Below, piece after piece: positions 45,701-52,752 of a DNA stretch of 64,000 bases; positions within the stretch are counted from its first letter, which is position 1, and each line of letters begins with the position of its first letter. A model generated the notes under the pieces. The model saw only the letters and a program-made list of their open reading frames with translations. It did not search any database and was not told where the DNA came from. Made by a program: the position numbers and the translations under genes. Source of the DNA: Echinarachnius parma (Eukaryota; Echinodermata; Echinoidea; Clypeasteroida; Echinarachniidae); contig JBAMJV010001317.1 in the NCBI GenBank assembly GCA_037951105.1, forward strand, positions 1 through 64,000. The letters are read 5' to 3'.

Positions 45701-48700
45701 GGAATATGTATACACAAAATTATTGACATTGTAATAACTAGTCCGTTGCTGCTGCTTTTCTTTATTTTGGAGAGATTGGTATGCTTCCAGAGACACCCAT
45801 TGAGCCTCTTATTACAACAACAAATCCTCAGAAGTCGGGAGATACAGCTTTATCTGCACTGAATCAAACCAATCTACCTAATTGTATAGCTTTTTCTAAA
45901 GCTGAATTCTTTGAAGATTAATATTAACATTGCAGTAACTAGTTTCTTGCTTTTGGTTTGCTTTCAGTTTGGAGAAGTTGACCCTGAAGATGTGTATGAT
46001 TCCGGAGAAATTGAAGCGCTCACTGAGGACGATGAAGCACCTCCGGAGTCTGGAGATATGGCCGTATCTGGACCGCTTCTACCCAAGTTATGATGAAATT
46101 GGACTCACAAAGAATGTAAGATGTTTTCCTACTATTACATATCAATATATGTTTCAAAAAGTAGTTACAAAAAATAACAGATTTAGTTTTACACTCATCA
46201 TTGTACTAATCTGATTGAATCACTTTGATTGTGCTTAACCAGATGAAAATATAATGTTGGTTTGTGAACATCAAGTATAAACTCGAAATACAATAAAGGA
46301 TCTGCAGATGCTGGACTAATAAAAGGGTCACAGCGACTGTTTACTAGTTCGAGTTCTATAAATCAGGATAATTCTACTTAACGTTTTGTTCAGCTCTTTA
46401 ATCTTCTCAGGCTAGCTCTTTTATAGTATTTTCTTTCATAAAACACAATAATCTCATAACTTTTGATTTTTGGAATGCAAAAGGTATACAGTATCTTTAA
46501 ATCTATTGAATTGCAATTTGAAGGAATTTTCCTGTCCTAGTCAAATTAACGTGAGAAAGATATTTAAAATGATCTGTTAAATCTTTTGCACTGTAGGTTG
46601 TGGATACATTCCTGTCCCAGTTCAAACGCTTGAAACACCTGCGAGAAGCCAAGATTGGCATCCTGGAGAATTTTCTTGTTGGGTTTCTCAACCCCTTCCA
46701 TCACTCTTGGGCAGATGACCAGATGCAAGAGCAAAGGTCAGACTATGATGATGATAGCGATGATGGATCATGGGACATATGTGATTATGGCTGCAGATGC
46801 TTTGCCTGTCGATTTAATAGCGACAGTAGTGATTCCTACTATGGAGGTAATTACTGGGACAGTGAGTGGTCAATGTCAAGTGAAGGAGATGTGTCGGAGG
46901 ATGATATGGACCGAACATGGACATGGACAGAACCGCCTTCAAATGCACTACAGTCAGGCAAAGGTTCATCTACTAAACATGACAGCCAAAGAAACTCAAC
47001 CAGTAGGGATGAACCAAGCACCTCGGCCAGTCAGGACAACAGAGGCACCTCTTCCAGTCAGGACAACAAAGGCACCGTAGCCAGTCAGGACAACAAAGGC
47101 ACCGTAGCCAGTCAGGACAACAAAGGCACCGTAGCCAGTCAGGACAACAAAGGCACCGTAGCCAGTCAGGACAACCAAGGCACCGTAGCCAGTCAGGACA
47201 ACAAAGGCACCTTAGCCAGTCAGGACAATGAAAGCACCACTACTAGGTCTGACAAACAATGCAAATCAGAGGGAGCCTGTCACAAGGATGGAGTGACTAA
47301 AGACAACAAAGACACTCCTGCAGATCCAGAAAACCAAAGCAAATCCCATCAAGTACCCTCTTCAAGTGCATTAAGGACAACAAACACTGAAGCAGCCATT
47401 CACAAAGACGGACAGCTTTCTTCAGATGATGTGCGTAAAGACAACAAAGTCACTCCTTCAGATCAAACAAACCAAAGTGATATGCAACATTGTGATATGG
47501 ATCAAGCACTTCCGCCAAGTTCATCCAAGACAGACGAGGAAGGTCTCTCTGTTAATGGTGATATCCAAATCAAATCTGATGCAGCAAAACTCGAGGATGG
47601 AGATTCGTCTTCAAATGAAGTGAGTAAGGTCAACAAAGACACTCCTTTAGTTCGAGCAAGCGGAAGGATATCAGATGAAGCACCCTCTCCAAGTGCATTA
47701 CGGACAGACAACTCACTGGCAGGTACCTCTGCAAATGGAGATAACCTAAGCAACTCTGATGCAACCAATCACAAGAGTGGAAAGCCTTCTTCAGTTGTAC
47801 CGAATATGAATGATGAAGTCATCTCTGAGGATCCAGGAAACCAATCCAAAATGGATCAAGCTCTTTCTTCAGATGTTTTGAGAAGGAACTCTGTGCGACT
47901 AGAAAGCCAAAAGAATACAAATGAAACGCCTTTGTCGGGGGTTTTGAAGAAGGGCTTGAAGAAAGAAGAGAACTCTGCTGATCAGAAAAAACAAAGCAGC
48001 ACAGATGGATTGAAACACAAGCAAAGAGAAGAGACCTCCGTGGACCATAACAAAAACATCTACACAGATCAAGCACCTCCTTTAGGTATGTTGAGCAAGG
48101 ACAAAAACAGTTCTTTAGCAGACCCTGACAAACAAAGCAATTCAGATGGAGGAAATGTCAGTGCTCCAATAAAGAAGGATGTGTGCGATGCTCAAGTGGA
48201 TAAAGAACATTCTTCAAGTTCACAGAGCAAAGACAAAGATATCATCACTGCTGACCAAGTCAAACAAAGTATCTTCAAGAGAAAGAAGCATGATGATAAA
48301 ACCAATGCTACCAATTCGGAGAAAGTGTCTGGGGACAGTTTGGAAAAGAATAGCAATGAGCAGAGCATCTCATGCAAAAATGGGAAAGGCGAATGCAGTC
48401 GACAAAGCCAGAAGGATGACGGTGTTCGTTTGAAGCTGGAAAATCTCCATGATCGTGAAGAAAGAAAAATTGGAGATTGTGTCAGTTGTGGGGACAGTTT
48501 GGAAAAGAATAGCAATGAGCAGAGCATCTCATGCAAAAATGGGAAAGGCGAATGCAGTCAACAAAGCCAGAAGGATGACAGTTTTCGTTTGAAGCTGGAA
48601 AATCTCCATGATCCTGAAGAAAGAAAAATTGGAGATTGTGTCAGTGATCAAACCAAAGTAGAAAGGGCGTATATTGACTCAAATGCAAAAGGAAAGCAAA

Positions 48701-49167
48701 GTGAAGTTGATGAAAGCAATGTTGGTGGACAGAGTTGCAAAGATGATGGAAGGAATCCGGACATGGAGGACGACGTCGAAGAAAGTGTGAAAAAGGAGGA
48801 AACATGGAATGCAAATGGGGAACATGGTGAACATGGTGAACATGGTAGCAATCAAACGAGCAAATGTGATCCCAAGGAAGATACTCTCATCAGTCAAAAG
48901 TTAACAGCTGAAGGCAAAGACAGTGATGTGCTATTATTTGATGATGATGGCGATGACTATCTGGATGAGTCGGTGTTCTACAAGTTGTTGGGAGACAGCT
49001 TTCAGTCTCTCCATCCCAAAACAGAGCTTACTATATTTGAAGTTGAAGCCAGTTACCTCGATGATAGGCAAATGATGGAAGTGTTTGACATTGGAAAGAC
49101 TCGCCATTTATTTCCCAAGGAATGTCCTTGTGGGAAGTCTCATAAAGTACATAAAAGACTGTTCTAA
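30684..49167 (+). CDS. F-box/LRR protein with a giant acidic repeat-rich tail, 9 exons
   Basis: Exons 30684-30731, 31289-31516, 32340-32435, 37438-37640, 40798-40948, 42287-42394, 43426-43544, 45968-46115, 46597-49167. GT-AG borders and phases all agree and predict 1223 residues. Layout: basic segment PPRKKKKAVGR (41-51, possible nuclear signal), F-box (about 53-100; YELPPEIIVHILSYLPLRD), leucine-rich segments of LRR type (about 125-390), then about 830 residues dominated by Ser, Asp, Lys, Asn and Gln. F-box proteins bind SKP1 and recruit substrates to SCF ubiquitin ligases through LRRs. That role is inferred here from the domain order. The long tail is unusual for FBXL proteins and I do not recognise an orthologue. 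Confidence 0.85.
30785..31085. repeat. Homopolymer G and C tracts in intron 1
   Basis: A G run of about 18 near 30867 and a C run of about 22 near 31028 flank sequence containing several AGACCA/GGTTT units. Proline- and glycine-rich open frames here come from these tracts. Confidence 0.6.
31289..31516 (+). CDS. F-box gene exon 2: nuclear signal and F-box
   Basis: Acceptor TTTCTGCGCAG, donor GTAGGTGC, phase 0 on both sides. Encodes PPRKKKKAVGR, then ELPPEIIVHILSYLPLRDVI, ARGVCKAWNGIF. The LPPE-x-x-x-x-IL-x-YL-x-x-x-D-x-x-x-x-x-x-V-x-K-x-W spacing is canonical F-box. Confidence 0.93.
31517..32339. other. F-box gene intron 2
   Basis: AT-rich intron with short ATT/TAT trinucleotide runs near 31875 and 32193. 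No exon or transposon end recognised. Confidence 0.5.
32340..32435 (+). CDS. F-box gene exon 3
   Basis: Acceptor TTTGTTTCTAG, donor GTAAGTGA, phase 0 on both sides. Encodes WKAVEFDRSLKVKVLTNARL, WKKLKRMGTTCV, completing the F-box helix (LWKAV is the usual continuation after NPSL). Confidence 0.85.
32436..32974. other. F-box gene intron 3, left part
   Basis: AT-rich. A TTAAAGGGACAG string near 32810 resembles the left end of TTAA MITEs but no matching right end was found. Confidence 0.4.
32975..33400. mobile_element. Inverted-repeat MITE with a SINE inside
   Basis: AATTCGGTGGATTCACAATA at 32975 is mirrored by ending TATGAATCCACCGAATT at 33400. The arms match over about 40 bp and, with gaps, about 100 bp (shared GGACAGGCC and GGTCGACATC). 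The tRNA-like SINE occupies the centre. Confidence 0.75.
33105..33305 (-). mobile_element. tRNA-derived SINE
   Basis: On the minus strand: TGGCAAGATTGGTAGAGCGC (A-box-like), GAGTTCGAACCCTG (B-box-like) about 30 bases later, then a tRNA-unrelated body with CGCTTAGAGG and TATAGCGCAAAT-like sequence and a terminal ATT/TAT simple repeat. Pol III boxes are read by eye. A fragment of the tail family, ATTTATATAGCGC, appears near 56070. Confidence 0.7.
33809..36380. repeat. Tandem duplication of a 1,286-bp unit, apparently identical
   Basis: Unit 1 is 33809-35094 and unit 2 is 35095-36380, at a constant offset of 1,286 bp. Every line compared is the same, including two frames of 215 codons. Each unit holds an AT-rich segment with GAGCAGTA/TACTGCTC and one copy of the TGCCTCCG element. 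Either a very recent tandem duplication or an assembly duplication. Confidence 0.85.
34081..35087. mobile_element. TGCCTCCG element copy 1, with internal repeats carrying DR1 sites
   Basis: Begins TGCCTCCGCAACGAAGTAGC and ends GACGGAGGCA. Contains GTAC/CGTA tandem at 34131-34153 and about five imperfect units of roughly 145 bp (ATCTCAAGAACGGATTGACG, CAAACTTGGTACATGTATG, TTTTGGGGTCATGAGGTCAA). Perfect AGGTCAAAGGTCA at 34399-34411, 34543-34555 and overlapping at 34687-34706. Confidence 0.7.
35367..36410. mobile_element. TGCCTCCG element copy 2
   Basis: Second half of the tandem duplication. Unlike copy 1 it keeps the end CGACTGCGCGCAGTCG (a 16-bp palindrome) and AAGATCCATCTAG, also found at the end of the 38259 copy, so this copy shows the original right end. 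Confidence 0.7.
36430..37213. mobile_element. TTAA MITE fragment with an inserted GTTATATT element
   Basis: The right end ACTCGACAATCCCT is followed by TTAA at 37214-37217 and the sequence matches the 53750-53921 part of its family. Between about 36520 and 37115 lies an insert with inverted TATATGACCTATATAG / CTATATAGGTCAT and GAGGTATGACGTAA / TTACGTCATACCTC pairs. Confidence 0.55.
37438..37640 (+). CDS. F-box gene exon 4: first leucine-rich repeats
   Basis: Acceptor ACTTCTCATCAG, donor GTAAGTTT, phase 0 in and 2 out. Encodes LKELKSVTALFLNSV and LDYIVEHMPQLKVLHVDCL, two LRR-like units. The preceding 5-kb intron is filled by repeats. Confidence 0.85.
37705..38155. mobile_element. MITE with CCATTCATA ends and CAGACCCAGGCC motifs
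   Basis: Left CCCATTCATATTTGAACACG and right AATTCAAGTATGAATGG are inverted. CATTCATACT and CAGACCCAGGCC-type units recur inside in both orientations. Located in intron 4 of the F-box gene. Confidence 0.6.
38259..39114. mobile_element. TGCCTCCG element copy 3
   Basis: Starts TGCCTCCGCAACGAAGTAGC and ends GCGGAGGCATCATTTTCGAC followed by the same 16-bp palindrome. Diverged from copies 1-2 but keeps perfect AGGTCAAAGGTCA at 38437-38449 and 38581-38593. A 5' fragment (TGCCTCCGCCAACG) is at 41817-41850. Confidence 0.7.
39289..39362 (+). pseudogene. Decayed copy of F-box gene exon 5
   Basis: GGAAGACCTCAAGCTGACCT at about 39337 is identical to the core of exon 5 at about 40850, and ATCTTAGCATTTTTCAC upstream resembles a weak acceptor. 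The rest is shortened and frame-disrupted (it ends in an early TAA). Confidence 0.65.
39443..40749. mobile_element. Element with GCTGTTA ends and CGATCCGA repeats
   Basis: Left GCTGTTATCCGATCCGGGAA, right ending TTTGTTTACCTAACAGC. ATCCG/CGGAT units are clustered at both ends (39448-39520 and 40655-40725) and nearly absent between. No coding frame. Confidence 0.6.
40798..40948 (+). CDS. F-box gene exon 5: leucine-rich repeat
   Basis: Acceptor TTTTTTTACAG, donor GTAAGATA, phase 2 in and 0 out. Encodes WDCLGALSCLEDLKLTSF and GKTLADLRNLKKL. A decayed copy of its middle lies upstream at about 39289-39362. Confidence 0.85.
41030..41190. mobile_element. Relic of the retroelement tail seen at 24.2 kb
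   Basis: CTGAAGAAGATTCTGATAGG at about 41136 aligns with CTGACGAAGATTCTGCTAGG near 24200 and is preceded by similar pyrimidine-rich sequence. Degenerate, in intron 5 of the F-box gene. Confidence 0.5.
41690..41800 (+). pseudogene. Oldest decayed copy of F-box gene exon 6
   Basis: GGTTCTGACAGCATC, TTGTCTTCTTGGA and ATCCCTGGAGCTTAACAA occur in exon order but with indels and stops. No acceptor remains. Confidence 0.5.
41903..41971 (+). pseudogene. Decoy copy of exon 6 with in-frame stop
   Basis: After acceptor TTCTATTCTCAG the frame reads VDQLVFVELLNHLYSLDLGN then FN and TGA (41969-41971). A shortened copy of exon 6; the donor is lost. Inclusion would truncate the protein before the acidic tail. 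Confidence 0.65.
42090..42185 (+). pseudogene. Second decoy copy of exon 6 with in-frame stop
   Basis: Acceptor CTTTGCTCAG, then VLTNLDSIKDDQLVFLEKL, NPLESLELGNSN and TAA (42183-42185). Only a few bases differ from the true exon 6, 197 bp downstream, and the flanking intron is also duplicated (ACCTCTGATAGTTCATTTAA blocks). Confidence 0.75.
42287..42394 (+). CDS. F-box gene exon 6: leucine-rich repeat, intact member of an exon array
   Basis: Acceptor TCTGCTCAG, donor GTGAGTCT, phase 0 on both sides. Encodes VLTNLDSIKDDQLVFLEKL, NHLESLELGNFASNCTF. Two upstream copies with acceptors but in-frame stops (41903-41971, 42090-42185) make this the only one that keeps the frame. Confidence 0.85.
42721..43062. 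mobile_element. hAT-like MITE with CAGGGCTC ends
   Basis: Ends CAGGGCTCGACACTCACACT and AAGTTAAGTGTGGAGCCCTG. Subterminal GGCCCG and GGGCCACCAG units as in 28326-29210. The flanking 8-mers do not match clearly. Confidence 0.65.
43075..43376. mobile_element. Degenerate TTAA MITE, second family
   Basis: Ends CAAAGTTACTAGATCCCT followed by TTAA at 43375-43378 and follows the 52228 copy with many differences (GCGGTTCTCACATACCT, CGTTACAAAGATAT). The left terminus is lost. Confidence 0.6.
43426..43544 (+). CDS. F-box gene exon 7
   Basis: Acceptor TTCTAATTGCAG, donor GTAATGAT, phase 0 in and 2 out. Encodes LSGLKSLSLTQAHCRCDQNT, CHCLVPALQNL. A cysteine-rich insert (CRCDQNTCHC) sits inside the LRR segment. 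Confidence 0.82.
43545..45967. other. F-box gene intron 7
   Basis: Contains an imperfect inverted pair at about 43620-43735 (AGAGTGCGTTG-GTAAATGCA and its reverse), a TTAACCCTAATCAGGCC string near 44529 that resembles a transposon end, and the unassigned frame at 45450-45700. Otherwise AT-rich. Confidence 0.45.
45450..45700 (+). other. Unassigned coding-like fragment in intron 7
   Basis: A frame reading TVYPVVANLVSKVAQDFNEK, VARQYLRALRNYHAKRQEGG, YGSKDTADSESMKALLGPN is open for about 80 codons, CpG-richer than its surroundings and ends abruptly in intron-like sequence. It may be a captured exon or transposase fragment. It is not part of the spliced F-box gene as phased here. Confidence 0.35.
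45968..46115 (+). CDS. F-box gene exon 8: leucine-rich repeat
   Basis: Acceptor TTTGCTTTCAG, donor GTAAGATG, phase 2 in and 0 out. Encodes LEKLTLKMCMIPEKL and LRTMKHLRSLEIWPYLD, ending SYDEIGLTKN. Confidence 0.85.
46597..49167 (+). CDS. F-box gene exon 9: last LRR and acidic repeat tail
   Basis: Acceptor TTGCACTGTAG, phase 0, stop TAA at 49165-49167; 856 codons. The apparent initiator at 46600 is GTG and the LRR-like sequence LSQFKRLKHLREAKIG follows directly, so this is a terminal exon, not a separate gene. Then come an Asp-rich stretch, a cysteine cluster (CDYGCRCFAC), nine-residue repeats ASQDNKGTV, a 53-residue tandem duplication, HGE repeats, and a non-repetitive end with DDDGDDY, FEVEASYLDD and CPCGKSHK, which may be a small conserved module. 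Confidence 0.85.
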   Translation, partial: VVDTFLSQFKRLKHLREAKIGILENFLVGFLNPFHHSWADDQMQEQRSDYDDDSDDGSWDICDYGCRCFACRFNSDSSDSYYGGNYWDSEWSMSSEGDVSEDDMDRTWTWTEPPSNALQSGKGSSTKHDSQRNSTSRDEPSTSASQDNRGTSSSQDNKGTVASQDNKGTVASQDNKGTVASQDNKGTVASQDNQGTVASQDNKGTLASQDNESTTTRSDKQCKSEGACHKDGVTKDNKDTPADPENQSKSHQVPSSSALRTTNTEAAIHKDGQLSSDDVRKDNKVTPSDQTNQSDMQHCDMDQALPPSSSKTDEEGLSVNGDIQIKSDAAKLEDGDSSSNEVSKVNKDTPLVRASGRISDEAPSPSALRTDNSLAGTSANGDNLSNSDATNHKSGKPSSVVPNMNDEVISEDPGNQSKMDQALSSDVLRRNSVRLESQKNTNETPLSGVLKKGLKKEENSADQKKQSSTDGLKHKQREETSVDHNKNIYTDQAPPLGMLSKDKNSSLADPDKQSNSDGGNVSAPIKKDVCDAQVDKEHSSSSQSKDKDIITADQVKQSIFKRKKHDDKTNATNSEKVSGDSLEKNSNEQSISCKNGKGECSRQSQKDDGVRLKLENLHDREERKIGDCVSCGDSLEKNSNEQSISCKNGKGECSQQSQKDDSFRLKLENLHDPEERKIGDCVSDQTKVERAYIDSNAKGKQSEVDESNVGGQSCKDDGRNPDMEDDVEESVKKEETWNANGEHGEHGEHGSNQTSKCDPKEDTLISQKLTAEGKDSDVLLFDDDGDDYLDESVFYKLLGDSFQSLHPKTELTIFEVEASYLDDRQMMEVFDIGKTRHLFPKECPCGKSHKVHKRLF
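47027..47240 (+). repeat. 27-bp minisatellite coding nine-residue repeats
   Basis: About eight units coding ASQDNKGTV with minor changes (R, Q, L replacements). Units are multiples of three so the frame holds. In the acidic tail of the F-box protein. Confidence 0.9.
48332..48649 (+). repeat. 159-bp tandem duplication in coding sequence
   Basis: GGGGACAGTTTGGAAAAGAA at 48331 and again at 48490. The two 53-residue units (GDSLEKNSNEQSISCKNGKG...KIGDCVS) differ at only a few residues (R/Q, GV/SF, R/P). A recent in-frame duplication. Confidence 0.9.
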
Positions 49168-49264
49168 AAGCTTTGTTCTACCTGTTCTTTTCATACATGT
49201 TTGAAAAGAGCTTTTTTAGGGGTATAGTATATCCCCTAATGTAGTACACATAAATGTTGTGAAA
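49168..49264 (+). other. Start of F-box gene 3' UTR
   Basis: Sequence between the stop codon and the foldback. No AATAAA is seen here, so the polyadenylation site may lie within or beyond the foldback. Confidence 0.4.
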
Positions 49265-50750
49265 TTTTTTGCTATAATCTTGGAAACAGTTTTTAATTTG
49301 GTCTAAATACATTACTGATGAGAAAAAGTGATGTTTCCATTTTTTATTTTTGGTCCCAGGGTGAATTTTGGCGATTTTAAAGATAATTAGCTAATTTGCA
49401 TATTTGTAAAATAAGGTCAGGGGTCATTTTCTATCTAGGAATAGTACAATATTGATAAAAACTAGTATTCTAGGGTATTTTGGGGCAAGGATTCCATTTC
49501 CAGTGCTCGTTTGTAAGTGCTGTATGGGAAACACTCTGAAATCCAAGATGGCTGCCCCCAATTTGCATATTTATGAATATTATTGATTTTCAGTGGCTAC
49601 AGCCCCTAATAAGCAATAATTCCGGATTATTATTTGTTAGTTATGTTCCAAGTATGTATTTAAGATATCAAAGATGAGTTGCCATCGTGGTGACCTCTAG
49701 CATTGCATATTATTTGCATTATGTATTTTACCTAATTTGCATATTCCCCCAAATCCAGTATATTGGGAACCCGGCAAGTAAAAAAGACAAGTAATACCAC
49801 TTTTCCAAGGTTTAGGGGGGCAACAGATCCATTTTTGATACTTATTTACCTGTATCACCATGGCAACCATCTCAAATCCAAGATGGCTGCTCCCCAAATA
49901 ACACATGTTATGATACACGATTATATTATTTCGGTTATATTAGATTAATATTATAATGTTTTGACTTTTAATTATTGGAATAAGCAACCAGAATACTTGA
50001 ATCACAATGTAGTTGTTTGCTTACAGTAAACAAATCATAATTTTATAAATTAAATGCCATTAAAGTAGCAAATAGCATTATTTACTTTAAAATGACGAAG
50101 GCCGCCATCTTGGATTTATGTGGGTTGCCGAGGTGATACGTCGAAATAAGTATCATAAATGGATTCGTTGCCCCCTAAAACCATGGAAAAGTGGTATTTC
50201 TCGTTGATTTCACTTGCTGGGTTCACAAAACACAAAAATTTACATGATTTCTGGGAATATGCAAATTAGGTCAATAATCAAATTAAGCTAATTATAGGCA
50301 TTGTCAGAGGTTGCCATGGTGGCAACCAAGCTGAACTATCTTTAATATACATTAAGAGCCTAATTTAATCTATATGACCTGTAATTAATACTTATTAGAG
50401 GATGTAGCTACTGTAAACCAATAATATTCATAAATATGCAAATTAGGGGAAGCCATCTTGGATTTTAGGGCGTTGCCCATACGACACATGAAAATGAGCA
50501 CTGGAAATGGATTCCTTGCCCCATATTACCCTGTCATGATTGTTTTGATTACTACTGTACTATTCCTAGATGGAAAATGACCCCTGACCTTAGTTCAGAA
50601 ATATGCAAATTAGCTAATTATCTTTAAAATCGCCAAAATGCACCCTGGGACCAAACAAAAAAAATGGAAACATCATTTTTCCTTTTCATTGATGTATTTA
50701 GAACACATTAAAAACCATTGCCAAGATTATAGCAAAAAAAAATGCTGCTT
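49265..50750. mobile_element. 1.5-kb foldback element
   Basis: Arms about 49265-49890 and 50100-50750 are inverted over more than 600 bp with moderate divergence. Matching pairs include TTGCTATAATCTTGG / CCAAGATTATAGCAA, AAATAAGGTCAGGGGTCATT / its inverse, GGGGCAAGGATTCCATTTCC / GGAAATGGATTCCTTGCCCC, and CCAAGATGGCTG / CATCTTGGAT. Loop about 200 bp. Begins about 100 bp after the F-box gene stop codon. Confidence 0.85.
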
Positions 50751-52223
50751 TTCATAACCTGATAGACTAGTAATATGACATGATTTGATCACTCTGCAGA
50801 TGTTTATTGTTTGTCCAGTGAACGCTTGACCATGACATGACTAATTTAACCCCATTTAACAATAAACCCTTATCAGACGAAGATCCTCGATCATGGCATT
50901 ATGGATAGTGACCTGGGCCTGTATTCACGAAACTCTGCCAGCCTAGTTTCATGCTTATCTAGGGCAAATTAAATGAGTAGTTTTCTTGGTCACCAACTCT
51001 GGTTAACAAAGTTCGTATAATTTCAGCATATAACAAAGAGCTTGTTGCATACTTAGCCCTGTCATCCAAAACAGACTTTGCATTAAACCAAGCTACCTAG
51101 CAGGTTTTTTATGAATACAAGTTATTTCTTTGCTAAAGAATGTGGGTGGGTTTTATTGATGATAAGTTTTTGATATAGAAACAAAACTTGCCATTTTTGG
51201 CAAAAGAATACTCGTATGGGGAATGGATAAAAGCTGTATTCAATTGGTTCTTTTTTATTAAAGTTTACAAGATATTCTTTCCCAAAACATGATTTTGATT
51301 TAGGCCGGGTTCACACAGGGCCTGGAAAACCTGGAAATGTATGGAATTTTACTTTGAAAGTCTGGGGAAATTGTAAAATGATCTGATGGGTCATGTAAAG
51401 TCATGGAATTTCTCTTTATCTGCATTTATTCAGCACTGAAATAAAAATAAGGATTTTAGAACTTATTTTTTACTGAAAGATACCAAAGTCATGGAGTTTT
51501 TGCTGTAAAGGTCATGGAAAGTCATGGAATTTGACTTGAAAATTAGAGTATGAACCCTGTATAGATAATGTATTATTCTGCTTAATATGTGAAAAATTAC
51601 ACAAGTGTAAGTGGTATTCTGAATCTTCTAAAAATCTCATTAATGTTTTGTATTGAGAAAGATTAATATTACTAGAAAGTATGGCTGATGGCAATGATAT
51701 CATCAGGTGAGTTTTTCAGTAGTGTCATGTTTAACCAACTCCTTTCCATTCTATTGCTAATTTAAACTAAGTACAACCGGGCTAGGTAAATAATTATCAA
51801 TAAATAAATTATAAATCAGTGATATAATATATAAGTGTGTGGGGGTCTAGTCTTTATATGATGTATTATATGTTTGCACGATTGTACCGTACAATTAGCA
51901 AAATTTAGATGGAATGTACCTATTATTGGTATGAAATATTTTATCACAAGTCTTCATATCTGTTTTCTGATAATTGGATGCAGGCTGTCAGGATTATAGT
52001 GAAAATTACATGTATCCTTGTACAGAGACTACAGAGAGACTTTCATCACTGATTATGTTTTACTGTCTCATCTTTATGCTTTGATGTAAGAAAATTGTAA
52101 GATGTTTAATATTTGCCAGTACTAAACATTGCATACTGACAATTTGCCAAAGATTTATTTGAATGTTATAGTACCTTGGATCATACATTGGATGTGGGCT
52201 TATATAGTGGTGTGAACTAAAAG
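50751..52223. other. Intergenic, short repeat remnants
   Basis: Contains a degenerate GGGCCTGTATTCACGAAAC element (50926-51121) and a segment 51306-51562 with GGGTTCACACAGGGCCTGGA and TATGAACCCTGTA ends and repeated GTCATGGAA units. No gene seen. Confidence 0.45.
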
Positions 52224-52227
52224 TTAA

Positions 52228-52605
52228 AGGGACTTAGTAACATTGTCCAAATCTTCAAAATAAAATTCTAATTCTAGCGGTTTCCTTATACCTTGTTGTA
52301 TTCGTATTAACAATAAAATCACGGGACAGGTTTTGGTTTTTCAAATTTCCCTTTCGTTACAAAGATATGTATGATTGAAGTATTCAGATAAGAAAAACTC
52401 CGGGCGAGTTTTTCTTCTGTGTACAAAGTGAGTGCAGTGAGTTACTGAATATCACTTTGCATTTTCGCTCATTACTTGGCCATACAATGTCCATTTGACT
52501 TGAAATTTTCACACAATACCCTGTGGACATATGAGATAACAACAATATACATTGCATCAACCATTCATCAATTTTTGCACATGTCAACAAAGTTACTAGA
52601 TCCCT
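52228..52605. mobile_element. TTAA-flanked MITE, second family, intact copy
   Basis: TTAA at 52224-52227 and 52606-52609. Ends AGGGACTTAGTAACATTGTC and CAAAGTTACTAGATCCCT. Near-identical inverted copy of 11651-12029, used here as the reference for the interrupted copy at 15684. Confidence 0.85.
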
Positions 52606-52752
52606 TTAACCTTTGCTCTCTACCACTAAACAATTTTTGCAGCTGAAACTAAAGCAGGCTGTCCTGCTACTGCAAGTACAGCCATGTTCTTTTTATATAG
52701 AATGTATGTGTGTGAGTATCTTAATCTTGTTTGGACATACTTTAGAACTTAA

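Noticed and set aside
47027-47240. CRISPR-like repeat array
   Set aside because: Repeats are contiguous, without spacers, in frame inside an exon of an animal gene.
46600-49167. Stand-alone single-exon gene starting at 46600
   Set aside because: The first codon is GTG, a good acceptor precedes it by three bases, and the start continues the LRR sequence in phase with exon 8.
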